The notes below the pieces were generated by a model that saw only the letters and a list, made by a program, of their open reading frames with translations, did not search any database and had not been told where the DNA came from. Source: Ditylenchus dipsaci (lineage: Eukaryota > Nematoda > Chromadorea > Rhabditida > Anguinidae). Taken from it: DNA of 64,000 bases. Position numbers and translations under genes: made by a program. This document shows positions 31,913 to 43,893 of the stretch, piece after piece (within the stretch, counting starts at the first letter, position 1; each line of letters starts with the position of its first letter). The DNA is taken from positions 1 through 64,000 of the forward strand of contig SADC01001210.1 of assembly GCA_004194705.1 (NCBI GenBank), given 5' to 3'.

Positions 31913-32557
31913 TCTTGATTTTAGACGAAAGCTCGAAGATTAATCGCAAATGTGGGGCTGAAAGTTTTGACGATAAACAGGATGAGGACTTGAAAAGCCG
32001 CACAGAAAGAAACAGTATTGACAATACAGTGAGTCACACAAAATGACAGAAAATAATTAGAATGTAAAAGTCAGAATTGATAGTCAGACAGTTTGAAAGT
32101 CAAAATTAGAAATCAGAGTCAGAAATTTTCAAAGTCAGAATCAGAAGTGATAGTCAGAGTTTTTGAAAGTCAGAATCTAAAGTGAGAGTCAGAATTTTTC
32201 AAAGTCAGAATCAGAAATGATAGTCAGAATTTTTCAAAGTCAGAATCAGAATCACAATTATTCTGATTCTGACTTTGAAAAATCTCTGCCTTCTGATTCT
32301 GACTTTGATGTCATTCTGCCTCTGACTTTGGCATTCTGCCTCTGTCTATTGAGAACACTGGCCCTGTGTCATTAGTGGCCTTTTTTTTCTTCCCCTCTCT
32401 ATATAGCCCTTAATCCCTTCAAAATTCAAAAGGCGCCAATTTAAAAAATATTTTTTGTTAGAAAAATTTTACCTTGGGGGACCAAGGCGAATCGCAAATT
32501 TTTTTTCACTTTCACAGAATCTGATGATCATTTCCCGTAAAAATCAAGGTCGAGAGG

Positions 32558-33420
32558 TTTGAGTTCAGAATCCCCCCCCCACGGGGACTGATCAGGTGGA
32601 GGAGATAACTTCATATTCGTGTTTCTCGACCCGATTTCATGAGAAAGCCGCGCGTTTTTTTCGGTTCTGAGAAAAAAAATTTTTCGAACCACCGGGGGGT
32701 ATCATGGTTTTTTAGTCAAAATTTGAAGAATTTAAATTGGCGCCTTTTGAATTTTAAAGGGAATAAGGGCTGTATAGGGAGCGGAAGGGAATAAAAGGGG
32801 GCCACTAATCACACAAGGCCCACTAACAAGAAGATGTTGAACATAGTTTTGAATACTGGGGCCTACCGCATAAATAAACTCTGGTATGCATGCTTTTTCA
32901 TGGATCCAGAGTCACTTTCGAGTGATTTGTGTCTAAGGTATGTTGGTGTGCGCATCTCAACTCCAAGTCCCCAAGCCCCCTGCGCCCCCGAAGGGGGCGC
33001 AGAGGACTTGGTTGGTTAGAGATGCGCGCAGTCACTTACCTTAGACATGATTCCGAGAAGTACTCTTGACCATAAAATGCATATAGAGTCTTTTTTTGCC
33101 ACGGCCCAGTTGAAAAACATGGTGAGGCAGTCGAAGAATATAGATATCTCAAATTTATAATGTTCTGCCATAAAAGTGGCCCCTTTTATTCCCTTCCCCT
33201 CCCAATACAGCCCTTATTCCCTTTTAAATTCAAAAGGCGCCAATTTAAATTTTTCAAATTTTGACTAAAAACCATGATACCCCCCTGTGGTTCGAAAAAA
33301 TTTTTTTTTCTCAGAACCAAAAAAACGCGCGGCTTTCTCATGAAATCGGGGTCGAGAAACACGAATATGAAGTTATCTCCTCCACCTGATCAGTCCCCGT
33401 GGGGGGGGGGGATTCGTCAC
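32558..33420. repeat. Family A foldback element, complete copy
   Basis: Arms TGAGTTCAGAATCC, poly-C, then ACGGGGACTGATCAGG, mirrored at 33390-33420. The tip GCGCCCCCGAAGGGGGCGC is near 32985. About 860 bp, well preserved, with no coding content. Flanked by further fragments of the CACGGCTGACCCACTTT arm (33470-33510). Confidence 0.85.
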
Positions 33421-34130
33421 TGCAACCGGTCGAGAAACACGAAAATGTAATCGGTTTTTTAAAATTCTCATCAAAAGTGGGTCAGCCGTGGGGAGGGGCC
33501 AAGTAAAGTCTAGCCAAAAAATTTAGTAAAAGTTCAAAAAAATTCTTTTTTAAATTGGTTCCAAAATATTTTTTTAATGTTTAAAGGCATACGGAAGTTT
33601 AGCGGTTGGCGGGACAAATGTCCCAAAAGCACTAAACGTCACACCAAAACGCCAAGCTTTTTTAAGATGTTTTTTAGGCTTAGGCTTAAGATTAGGCTTA
33701 GGACAGAAGAAAACATCCGAACATCCTCAAATTAATGATAAAAAAAGCTTGATAAAAAAACTACACGGTGCACAACGGAGTTATGCGCACTTACTGCTCA
33801 TCGCTAACTCGATAATACCACTTAATAACCACTAATTGGGTACCACCATCCGAGTAAGATTGTTCCACTAGCTACGTACCACCGCCTGGTTACTACCACC
33901 AGAATACTGCCACCTAGGTACTACACATAAGTGTCACAACCTGGGAAGTACTAAGGTTGTAAAATCACTAGTTTTTTTAAAAATCTTGATTTTGACCGCC
34001 TAAAAATAACCATCTGGGTAACACTGCTCACTCTATTATGCCTATTGTACCCTCTGGTGTGCCTGCTCACTAAACTGGCTTACCTACCTACTCTCCTGCT
34101 ACCTATCTAGATTCCGTAAATTCGCTATTT
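33420..34130. repeat. Repeat fragments with TTAGGC motif and degenerate ACCACC tract
   Basis: TTAGGCTTAGGCTTAAGATT, followed by AGGCTTAGG, at about 33677-33705 is an imperfect nematode telomere-type run. From 33790 to 34110 there is a degenerate pyrimidine-rich tract of TACCACC/CCTGGTTACTACC units, comparable with 59930-60480. No gene. Confidence 0.55.
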
Positions 34131-35640
34131 GGTATTGTGAAATAGTGTTCGGCCCACGATTTTGGGTAGGGTAAAATGGTTTGATTTAATTTTTCTCACA
34201 ATTTAGAATTTGGGGTACTCTGAGTGAATATCCTTCTGGATGAGTACAAACCCTTCAGGTGTATCGGCTTCAAGACAAAATATACCCAAAATAACCTCAA
34301 TTAACCCGGGTTATTATAGGAAGGGGTGGGGTCATTTAAGGAGGCTCATTTGGAGGCAGATTTTTACAGAAGGGGTTACTTGGAGGTACTGTCTCAAATA
34401 CATACGCAACAGTTGAACAAAAAGCCACCCGAGCCTGCAAAAAGCCACCAATGTGGTCTCCCAAAAATGCTTAAATGAGGTGGCTAATGGGGTGGCATGC
34501 TATGCCACCTGAGGTGTCCTTCAAATTTGAAAACGCAGCGAGCTTGAGAGGTGGCCTGAAAAACCACCTCTTGCCATCCCTGTCCCCCTCAAATCCCCTC
34601 AAATTACAGTATGCCTTTCAGGCTCATTTCAGACAAATATTTCATACAATAAGCAGCACAGTGAATTTCAAAGGGAATCAAATCTAAATTTTGGGGTTGT
34701 CACGAAAATATTGTAGGCTTTTCCATATTTTGCTTCCGTAATTTTATTGTTGTCTTGCTTACTTTTGAAATCAACTTTAGACTAGAGGTGGCGAAAATTA
34801 TAGCAGATCAGATTAAAATCGCACAGGTTTATTCTTTCATAATTGTTTAATTTCAAAAAGATCTGAATTTCTAATCAGATCTTTAGCGCTCTGATCTTTT
34901 ATTGATCTTTGCTCATCTCTTCTTTAGACTAACTCACAGTTTAACATTTGTGCTAGAACATTGTCCTCATTCATTCAAGAGGTGCTGCTTCACAGCACAA
35001 ATGCCGAACTGCGGCATATATTTTCATGCATCCGGGGACAACCGTTGCCGTAGACGGCAATGGCCTTTTAACGACGCTCTAATTACCAGAAAGTACTTTC
35101 ATGATCGACTTTCTACTTTTAGGTCGACGCAGTACGCATATTTTTTCGCTTGTTCGTTTATGTGTTTTACACATTTTATATTATAGGGGGAGACATTCAT
35201 TGCCTAATTGATAGGTTCGACTACCACTGGCTCGGAACCTTATCTTTCTCTATATTTTTATCTAAAAGCTTAGTGCAAAATGATCCTCACTGGTCAATCT
35301 TCCTTAGTCAATCTTCGCTAGCTACCTGGTTTTTCTGAAGTGATTTTGGTGTGGGGTTTCTTTATCTGATTCCTCATTCGAAATTTAGCAAATCATTAAA
35401 CACGCTGACAAATAAATAAAATTGCTAGAGGATGAGGCGATATAAAACTTAGTACGCGTCATTTTGACTGGTTCCTCTCTTGTTGGTGGTCATTAGCTTA
35501 AAATCCCAAAATTGAGGCAGTTGCTGACAGCAAAGAAATGCTGGAAATGGTTGCAATCGATTGCTCGATGATTTTGGCTTTAGAAGTCAATAAATTTACT
35601 TAAAAATAAATAAGATTTTCATCTAGTAGGATGAGAAAAG
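34130..35640. other. Intergenic, no gene recognised
   Basis: Short open frames only. AGGTTCGACTACCACTGGCT at about 35213 recurs at 37562 (B-box-like), on the other side of the next element. No other structure was recognised. Confidence 0.4.
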
Positions 35641-35644
35641 TCGA

Positions 35645-37553
35645 CTTAGGGCGATGCGTATATGAGTGTCTCCCTTCTTTCAAGTTTAACGTTATTATTG
35701 TTGACATGTCTTGAATTTAGAATATAAGATGATCAGCAAGAGCAATGAATAGAGCTGAGGATTGAATAATGAACTGGCCGTAGATAAGAGAGGTATAAGA
35801 ATGTCAAAAGTGGTAAGACTGACTTTATTTGATAAAAAAAGGTAACCTAGAAAGACCACTTTCATTTTTCTTGGGTATATCTCTTTTGTCTTCTTTGGTA
35901 CATAGACCTCCGAAATGGATTACCGATTGTTTATTTTCATGGGAGTCACATGCCAAACACCGATTTCTAGCTTTTTTTCTTTTTCACTCTGATGTTATGG
36001 CTTTCGGTACGTGTCAAAAGGCTACAACGGCCGGAAGGCTACAATTCGATAAAAAGGGACAAAAGGCGGCTTGAGTTCAGAATCCCCCCCCCCCACGGGG
36101 ACTGATCAGGTGGAGGAGATAACTTCATATTCGTGTTTCTCGACCCCGATTTCATGAGAAAGCCGGCTGTTTTTTTGGTTCTGAGAAAAAAAATTTTTTT
36201 CGAACCACAGGGGGGGGTATCATGGTTTTTTAGTCAAAATTTGAAAAATTTAAATTGGCGCCTTTTGAATTTAAAAGGGAATAAGGGCTGTATTGGGAGG
36301 GGAAGGGAATAAAAGGGGGCCACTTTTATGGCAGAACATTATAAATTTGAATATCTATATTCTTCGACTGCCTCACCATGTTTTTCAACTGGGCCGTGGC
36401 AAAAAAGACTCTTTATGCATTTTATGGTCAGAGTACTTCTCGGAATCATGTCTAAGGTATGTGGGTGTGCGCATCTCAACTCCAAGCCCCCAAGCCCCCT
36501 GCGCCCCCGAAGGTGGCGCAGGGGGCTCGAGAGTTAGAGATGCGCGCACTAACTTACCTTAGACATAATTCCGAGAAATACTCTTGACCATAAAATGCAT
36601 TTAGAGGCTATTTTTGCCACGGCCCAGTTGAAAAACATGGTGAGGCAGTCGAAGAATATAGATATTCAAATTTATAATGTTCTGCCATAAAAGTGGCCCC
36701 CTTTTATTCCCTTCCCCTCCCAATACAGCCCTTATTCCCTTTAAATTCAAAAGGCGCCAATTTAAATTTTTCAAATTTTGACTAAAAAACCATGATACCC
36801 CCCTGTGGTTCGAAAAAAATTTTTTTTCTCAGATTTTTTTTTTTTCCTTCGGGGGCGCAGGGGGCTTGGTTGCTTGGGGTTGAGATGCGCACACCCACAT
36901 ACCTTGGACGCAAATCACTCGAAAGTGACTCTGTATGCATAAACTCTGGTATGCATACCAGAGTTTATTTATGCGGTAGACTCAGTATTCAAAACTATGT
37001 TCAACATCTTCCTTTTTGGACAAAATGGGGGAGGTGTATCCAAGTAGCGCCGGCAATTTGGTTACTGAGTCATTTGTGTTGACGATTTCATAAATTTGGT
37101 TGGCGAATTGCTTGATCGATAATAATAACGGTTGCTTTTATGGGTTTGCGACTCTTTTTCTCGATTTCACTGAATTGTAGCCTTTTGTCCCTTTCTATCG
37201 AGTTGTAACCTTCTGTCCCTTTTTTCGAGTTGTAGCCTTTTGTCCCCTTTTTTTCGAGTTGTAGCCTTTCGGCCGTTGTAGCCTTTCGTACGTGTCCGTA
37301 TGGCTTTATCAAAACTGTAATTGTAAATGTAAGGGTTTTTCATAATAACAACAAAAGGAAATACACTTGCATTTCCAATGGTAAAACCGCAGTTGGATAC
37401 AAATTATGATTGGATACCGCAGTTGGATACAGTTGCAATTGGATACCGCAGTTGGATACAGTTGCAGTTGGATTAAACTAATTTTTCTCATAAAATTTTG
37501 ACTTTAAGTCTTTAAAGGAAGGGGAGGGGGAAATCTTCTTATACGCATCGCCT
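35645..37553. mobile_element. 1.9 kb foldback with nested family A copy
   Basis: GGGCGATGCGTATATGAG at about 35649 is mirrored by CTTATACGCATCGCC at about 37540. Inside, GTCAAAAGGCTACAACGGCC (36013) is mirrored by GGCCGTTGTAGCCTTTCG (37271) with partial tandem copies of TCGAGTTGTAGCCTTTTGTC. A family A copy fills 36070-37010. The direct repeat GGTTCGACTACCACTGGCT lies 0.4 kb left and just right of the element. Confidence 0.65.
37390..37475. repeat. Minisatellite, CAGTTGGATACAGTTGCA units
   Basis: Four to five imperfect repeats of about 15-19 bp (GCAGTTGGATACAGTTGCA / ATTGGATACC). Confidence 0.8.
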
Positions 37554-37599
37554 TAAATCACAGGTTCGACTACCACTGGCTGTAAACCATATTTTTTTT

Positions 37600-39140
37600 T
37601 CCTTTTGTTTACAAGTTTAGTGTCAAAGTGATCCTCACCCGCTTGGTTATCCAATAAAACCATCAGCACAGTCTTTTACGCTTACTGGAGCTTGTAACCA
37701 GGCTAAAATAGGCCAAATTTCCGAAATCGATGGTTTTCGGGATTTTTCTTTGACTGGTTTTTTCTACAAGTCACAAGTTTCATTCACCAAAATGTAGCCA
37801 AGACTATAGACTTTTATTTGAGCTATCAAACAGAGTAAAGGTTAGTATAAAGTTGGAGCTATACTTCTAAAAACATCCAACGATGTCCAACTCCATGACA
37901 TCCTACACAGGATATAGTTGTAAATGAGCATCTGAATTAAAATTGCAAAAAAACGAAATAATAAAAACGATGCGTATAGTTCTGATTAAGCTTCCGTCTC
38001 TATTATTCCCCCAGCTTCTAATAAAGCCTCACCCCCGACGGGGAAAAGATACTATGGAGGCCTTTTCAACCTCGAAGATAGGTTGAATGATAAGGGGTTG
38101 ATCCTTATTAGAATAGACCCCATTGGTTCTCATTATAATTAATACGGTAAGTTAAAACAGACTCAAACATATTTTCCCAATTACATAAAAATCAATAAAA
38201 ATTTATTGGAATATGTTTGAGCCTGTCCTAAAATGCGTGTTTGAAAATGTTTCTTTTATCGTATAAAAGAGAAAAAAATAGCTAAGGACTTGTTTTTGGG
38301 TCACTTTTCAAAATTTTGGGGATCGGGGAGTAAACGAAATAAGTACCTCCTATTTTCTTCCGATATTTCCGAAATTTGCCCTATTTTTTCGGAAATCGGA
38401 AAACGGAAGCAAAAAAAAGTGCCGGAAATCGGAATTCCGTCCCAGCCCTGCTACATACGCTAACGCTTATCCACTTTGCCGACGGGACACATAAAGGTCA
38501 GCTTGGTAAGAGCTTACTTATTCCAAAAATTATTGTTTCCTTAGATGCGTTTGATTTGGTGCGCGAATTAAAAAAAAGCAGATGTACTGAATTTTTTGCT
38601 GAGCCTATCACTTGCTGCCTGCAACGAGTGACTTAAATCTGTGAAGACTGTGTTGATATATCTTAGTTTAAAAATAATTTAATAATTTACAGGTTTTCGG
38701 AAGCTGAATGCAGGTATGTTGATTTAAAATTGTAGCCAATAACTAGTGGAAGAATATCAGAGGGTGAGCATTGGGAAGGCTTGAGATCTTGCACATAGTC
38801 GTCAGTCTGCAGGTGTTGGGCTATTGTAATAAAAAGTCACACTTAAAAGTCACAGTTAACTGTGTCTATAAAAAGTATCACACCATGGATGGTTTGATAA
38901 AAAAAATCTTGTGGCAGTGCTCAAGTAGAGTTTGGCAAGTTCAGGTGCGCTTAAAGTGTAGGGACACAACGAAGTGTGTCCCCCCCCCTCTTTCTGAGAT
39001 AACGTTGATAGTACCTAGGTGCTTATAAAAAAGACATGCATTAATCTAACTCTACGCTCACAAATTTAGCCACAATAGGAAGCCGAAGCCAGGTGGTCGC
39101 TCAGGAGAACATGTCCGCCAAGTAAGCTCTCCATACTCGG
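37600..39140. other. Intergenic, no firm gene
   Basis: A short exon-like frame follows acceptor TTTCCTTAG near 38544 (DAFDLVRELKKSRCTEFFAE, then PITCCLQRVT and stop at 38636), but no partner exon was found. A small inverted repeat (CAAACATATT / AATATGTTTG) lies at 38156-38230. Confidence 0.35.
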
Positions 39141-39143
39141 ACC

Positions 39144-40427
39144 CAGGGCTGTAAATTTTTTATTTTTGGCATCCTACATCCACATCCGACCCAAAAATTT
39201 TTGACATCCAACATCCACATCCGACTTCCGGCCTAAAAAAGTTTGACATCCACATCCATCCGGATGTCAATTTTTTTTGACATCCTGACATCCGAATGAC
39301 ATCCGGATGTCAAAATTTTTGACATCCGGATTTCCAAGTGATATCTGGATGTTTACATCCACCTCCGGCTGGATGTAGATGTCAAAAATTTGCTGATATT
39401 CACTTTTAATTAATAGTATGGGTACAATGGCCTAATTTAGCAAGAAATACAAAGAAGATACGGTGACAATACATGCGCACAACGATGGTAAAGTTTTATT
39501 TCGACGTCAAACCAAGACACTTAGGTGAAACAAACAAAACATTCATCAGACCCAAATTGAATCCCAGGAGCACTTTCCTTTAAAGAAACTCCTCAAACGA
39601 GCAGCCCTTGATACCAACAGAGTTAATCTACAACCGGGAGAAACCTCGCTTTGGAGCTTGGTTATATTGGAAATATTAGAATTCACCGGCATAGTAGAGG
39701 TTGCGACTAATTGAGTGAAAATTTTTAGCGGGCGACTCTTCGTTTTGACGACGGGAAATTTGAGAGGGTTATCCAACTACGTTTTTGCCATCATCCTCAA
39801 TTTTACACCTTTTCCTCAATTTTAGTTAGGAATTCTTTGGGAGTGAATGGGCTATTGGAAATTGTAGATTTGGAATTAAAGGAATAGGACCAACGATGAG
39901 ACGGAAAGAAGAAAAGAAAATCTTTCTGAGTTTTGCGAGAATTTAGATTATTCATTTTTGCGGATTTTGGCCTATGGTTTTTTTCGAAACAACAAATAAG
40001 AAGATTCAGAACAAGGAAACAAGTATCTCTCGACCACAGACTCAAAAAATCCGTAAAAGCATATTGACGTCCGCCATGAAAACATCCAAAAAAACATCTG
40101 GAAATCCGCTGATATCCGCCATGAAAACATCCGGAATACATCCGTTGACATCCGCCATGAAAACATCCGGAAAAACATCCGGAAAAATATCCGGACACTC
40201 GCTGACATTCGCCATGAAAACATCCGAAAAAACATCCGGACATCCGCTGACATCCGATCTAAAAATTTTGACATCCAACATCCACATCCGGCCAAAAAAA
40301 TTTTCGACATCCACATCCGACATCCGACCCAAAATTTTTTGACATCCGACATCCACATCCGGATGTGGATGTTTCGGATGAACACATCCACATCCGGATG
40401 TATCTTCCGGATGTTTTTACAGCCCTG
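39144..40427. mobile_element. Non-autonomous hAT element with CATCCGGATGT arrays, TSD CTCGGACC
   Basis: Starts CAGGGCTGTAAA and ends TTTACAGCCCTG, flanked by the perfect 8-bp repeat CTCGGACC (39136-39143 and 40428-40435). Subterminal regions (39165-39400 and 40070-40420) are dense arrays of GACATCCGACATCCACATCC and its complement; these produce long but meaningless open frames. The interior (39420-40000) has no transposase. Confidence 0.94.
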
Positions 40428-40645
40428 CTCGGACCTGAAAGGTTCACAATAATCATAGTGTTTTGAAGCGAGCATACGCTTTTTCTCTTTTATGTTGCAT
40501 TTATCCAAGCTATGACTATGTTCGAGGCTACAGATTTCGAACTCGGAAAAAGTGCAACGAAAATTGAGAAAAAGCGCACACTGCTTTTTAATCAACAATT
40601 TTCTTCAGATGCAACAAAACATAGCGCAGACTGCTTACAGGATGA

Positions 40646-41327
40646 TCATGGGAGAGAAAAACAACGGCTCAGGGCGTGAAAACTTTGGAAAGGCAAATTG
40701 TGCAAAAGGTAGGCACCAAAGGTAGCCTTCAATTTGTTGGTTTTTCCTGGGAAGATCGGTTTGCCCTTGAAGACCTCTTGTCCATGAATGAGATTCGTGA
40801 GTCGGCCGCACCACTCTAAGATAGATGGTAACAGTTTATTTTGTTATCAGTGTAGGTCAAAGAACATTACCTTGCAGTCCGATGAATTTAATCATGCACG
40901 TTTCAAATCCAAGCGCTTCTTCTTCATGCAAACTCTGGCGAATGACCAATGCGAGGTATTGGTTTTGGAAATGCAGCTCACAGATCTTTCTCTCTTTGGG
41001 CGACATCACAGCGAATGGAGCTAGAAGGGGTGAAGTTTGCTTACCTTGTTTTATCGGGATTAAACAAAAATTACGCAGATCCTGGACATCAACCAAGTGT
41101 CGGAGAGGACGCCCAGACGATTCTTTACCCACATAGAAGATGCTATTAAGGAAATTGTTGAAACTGCCAGTGCCATCCAGCTCGTTGACATCGATCAGAC
41201 ATTAGACGCACCAGAGCGGGGGCGAAGTTCTGTCAACCACCATAAAGCACTCTATTTTCTGCGATAGCACGTCTTCCCTCTTCCTTTTGCTCTTCATTGG
41301 TCAGGATCAAGTATGGTGTCATATAGT
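40646..41327 (-). CDS. LEM-3/ANKLE1-like GIY-YIG endonuclease domain (3' exons)
   Basis: Minus-strand exons: about 41240-41327 (tentative), 41075-41163 or -41180, 40871-41020 and 40646-40815 (stop TGA). Two junctions are firm: GATCTGC|gtaatt..ttctag|CTCC (54 nt intron) and CTGCAAG|gtaatg..cttag|AGTGG, both in frame. The product reads NNFLNSIFYVGKESSGRPLR, HLVDVQDLPPF, ELHFQNQYLALV, EEEALGFETCMIKFIGLQE and GRLTNLIHGQEVF. This is the order of ANKLE1/LEM-3 GIY-YIG domains: a YVGKG-like loop, R..HL, a Glu in the REA-mIE-like helix, and LTN..G. The family cleaves DNA at cytokinesis to resolve chromatin bridges. Here GKG is GKE and the segment with the first Tyr of GIY was not resolved. A candidate upstream exon (RYRVKAFEKKPLN) is at about 41390-41454. 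Ankyrin and LEM parts are not visible nearby. Confidence 0.78.
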
Positions 41328-41846
41328 CTAATGTGAACAATAGTATAAGTTTTTAGAAATTTTATTGATGTTTTACCGGGAAAAGCTGTCATGTCTCGGT
41401 TTTTCGCTTTTGATTCAAGGGCTTCTTCTCAAAGGCTTTTACGCGATATCTCTGAAATTTTATGCATTGAATATGGGCTAAAGACGACACTTAATCTATA
41501 GATACGTTTTTTTTATCGTAAATGGTCGAGAAAGGCTACCATAAAAGAAGAAAAACTTCTTCTGCTTGTTTTTAAATTCTTTATCCTACAGCGGTTATCC
41601 GAGCATTATTTCGGTTGGATTGCAACTCAGCCTATTTCTTCAAAGTCTTGTTACCGAGCACTACCAACTTTTTTTCAACAATAATCTTACGAGAGATAAA
41701 GATATCTCATGGTTCTTTCTTTTGTTTAGAAAAAAATCAACGAGTATAACCAAGGCCCGGGAGTACTAATTCAGGTCATTTTTTAGCCGATTATCTTTTT
41801 AAAAAGTGTCTACTTTACAAAAGTTCAGGAATCTGAATTTTTTACT

Positions 41847-43893
41847 TTATTGTACAGCATTCATAAACATACAAATTTCATGCTTAAAATGAACCATTTC
41901 ATAGTGATGTCTGAAATCATGATTAGGGTGATCTGTGAGGATGTAATTTACAACCCCTTGAAAGCAGTTCTTAGGGCAGCTGGGACCAACATTCTCTATT
42001 CCTAGATCGCAGTCTTTCCTTGGTCTTTTGATAATATCATAGCGAAGGCGAGATACTTGCGTGGGAGTTGGATGTTGATGCATGATGAAGTCGATGTCCG
42101 CCTCGTTTTCTTCACACCACTGAAAATATTAAAATTTAATATTTAAAAAGGCATTGTCCGTAGTACTCACATATTGGATACAGTGGATACAGCCTATAGG
42201 TAAGCCGTCTGGAGCTAAAAATAGTAATGAAATTTTCAATCTCATTTATAGAATATGCAAACAATCGCCCGAAAACACGCCTTTTATAAATATTACAACT
42301 CTCTGAAACACAAAAAAAACAAAGCTTCAAATCTCTTTTTCCAAATAATCAAAATCAAAAAAATTTCAGAAAGAGACTAAAGCTTAGGCATCCCTTCTCA
42401 CTTCTTCTGCGTCACTGCTCACTTCCCTGGCGCCCTACTTACTCTCCTGGCACCACTGCTCACTCTCCTGGTAACCGCTAACATCCCTTCCCCCGATTTA
42501 GTGAAAATTCAAATAATCAAAAAAAGTTTCAAATTTAAGAGGTTTAAAAAACTCATAGTGGTAAAGGCTGCGAAAGTAGAGGCAAAAACGAAAAGAATAC
42601 ATTGTTCCCTAGGAGGAACAGAGACTAATTTAGGGTCTGAGACTAAAATAGTCTCAGTTCTCATAAGGAACTGAGACTAATTTACTTTTTCAGACTAAAA
42701 TAGTCTCTTAGTCTCAAATAGTCTCAGATAGTCTCAAATAGGAACATTTTTGAGACTCGGCTGAGACTATTTTTAAAGGAAAGGGAACAAGTGTCAATCC
42801 CGGCAACAGTCGTATTTTTAACAACTTTAGATACCACTTTCGAGAATTTTTCGGCATTCTTTCGAGAAAATTTTAGGGTTTTAACCCAAAGTGTGTAGGA
42901 ATGTTTTTCGTTTGATGGTATTGAGCAGAGAAAAAAGTTCAAGATGTGATTTCGGGTACTTTTTACAAAAATTGAGAGTTAGGACCTTTATAATGGGATT
43001 GTAATCGAATTCAATCCGAATTCTTTATTGCTTAAAACTTCTTGTTAAGCTGAGATGAAGAGCTTATTTTTTTGCTAGGTAGCTACTTTAATTGAATTCC
43101 GTTTGCGCCTTGAATGCGCTTTAGAATTAACCTAATACAGTGTTTTAGCAAAAATCACCAAAGGGACAATAAGGCGATTTTAGAAAATTTCAGGAATCAA
43201 AAAAGTTCAAAATCGTAATTTAAGGTCATTTTCATACAACTGAAATTGAGAATCTTATTACAGAATTTAAAAGCTTTGCTTTATAATTCGGATTCCTGAG
43301 GAAATTTGCCTAGTATGATTCCTCAGGTTTGACTGTACACAATCAATGATAACTAACTTTAAATTCAGCAAAAAGAAAATTACCTATTCCACCGAGGACC
43401 ATTACAGGAATCTAGAAGGCGAAGACATGAACATTTTGCGAATAATCCGAAAATTTTGTCAAACTGATTTTGGAGGGTGTCACATATCCTGCCAAATGCC
43501 AGAACACATCCATCAAAAGCAGATAAGTTGCGGCGCAGGAAAGACCACGTGGATTGATGGATTAGGGTGACTCCACAGTCAATAGCGATTTGTTTGAACA
43601 GAATATAGTCGGGCACTTGACAAGTAGGATTCAGAATAGTGCCATTGATAGAAAGTTGCTCTGCTTGGGCCTGGAAATTAAGTCACTTAGCTGCAAACAT
43701 GTCAAAGCTGGCTTACACTGCCATATACTGCATTGCAGGGTTGGATGAGTAGTTCGGAGATGACATGCATTGTGTTAACATGAAAGCGGACAATTCTTTT
43801 CATTTTCAAGTTTAGCATCGCCATGTCAGCAACCTGACGTCGGGGCAAAAAGTTTACAACTTCGCATAGAACATCATCAGCTAGCAAAACCAT
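41847..43893 (-). CDS. F-box-like gene, multi-exon
   Basis: Minus-strand exons: 43717-43893 (ATG; GGCAGT|gtaagc), 43384-43670 (ttccag|GCCCAA; GGAATAG|gtaatt), then 42171-42214 and 41847-42119 (tttcag|TGGTGTG; stop TAA). The first pair joins in phase 0 over a 46-nt intron and the last pair over a 51-nt intron. Exon 1 begins MVLLADDVLCEVVNFLPRRQ, a degenerate F-box (L..DvL.evl.fLpR.q) of the type expanded in nematodes, expected to bind Skp1 in SCF ligases. Downstream sequence (QVPDYILFKQIAIDCG, WSFLRRNLSAFDGC) would be the substrate side. The final exons (PDGLPIGCIHCIQYWCEENE...) are phase-compatible with each other, but the link across 42215-43383 is missing at least one exon, so two genes are possible. 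That gap also holds repeats of TGAGACTAAAATAGTCTCAG. Confidence 0.6.
42596..42780. repeat. Short foldback, GAGACTATTTTAGTCTC repeats
   Basis: Repeated palindromic GACTAAAATAGTCTC and GAACTGAGACTAAT units between GGAACAGAGACTAATTTAGG and a mirrored right end. It lies in an intron of the F-box-like gene. Confidence 0.7.

Larger units (their letters stand above)
27025..32360. mobile_element. 5.3 kb hAT-like composite element, TSD GCCCTGTG
   Basis: Begins CAGTGTTCTCAATAGTCAGA and ends TCTATTGAGAACACTG, flanked by the perfect 8-bp repeat GCCCTGTG (27017-27024 and 32361-32368). Subterminal regions (27040-27420 and 32040-32340) are inverted arrays of AGTCAGAATCAGAAAT-type repeats. The disrupted host is a family A element, and the intact copy at about 6310 shows the uninterrupted site. 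The interior contains a Merlin transposon, a foldback with family A, and a histone H2B-like gene. No hAT transposase was found, so it is non-autonomous. Confidence 0.88.

Noticed and set aside
35050..35140. Frame LITRKYFHDRLSTF resembling TTSRDFFHDRLDYL of gene X
   Set aside because: The match is short, the surrounding sequence is not exon-like, and no splice partner was found; likely coincidence.
39165..39400. Repeat array with regular spacing resembling CRISPR
   Set aside because: Units are palindromic, variable in spacing, on both arms of a TIR element with an 8-bp duplication; the genome is eukaryotic.
39972..40598. 208-codon minus-strand open frame (and 122-146 codon frames in other phases)
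   Set aside because: It is generated by the CATCCGGATGT subterminal repeats of the hAT element and overlaps open frames in several phases.
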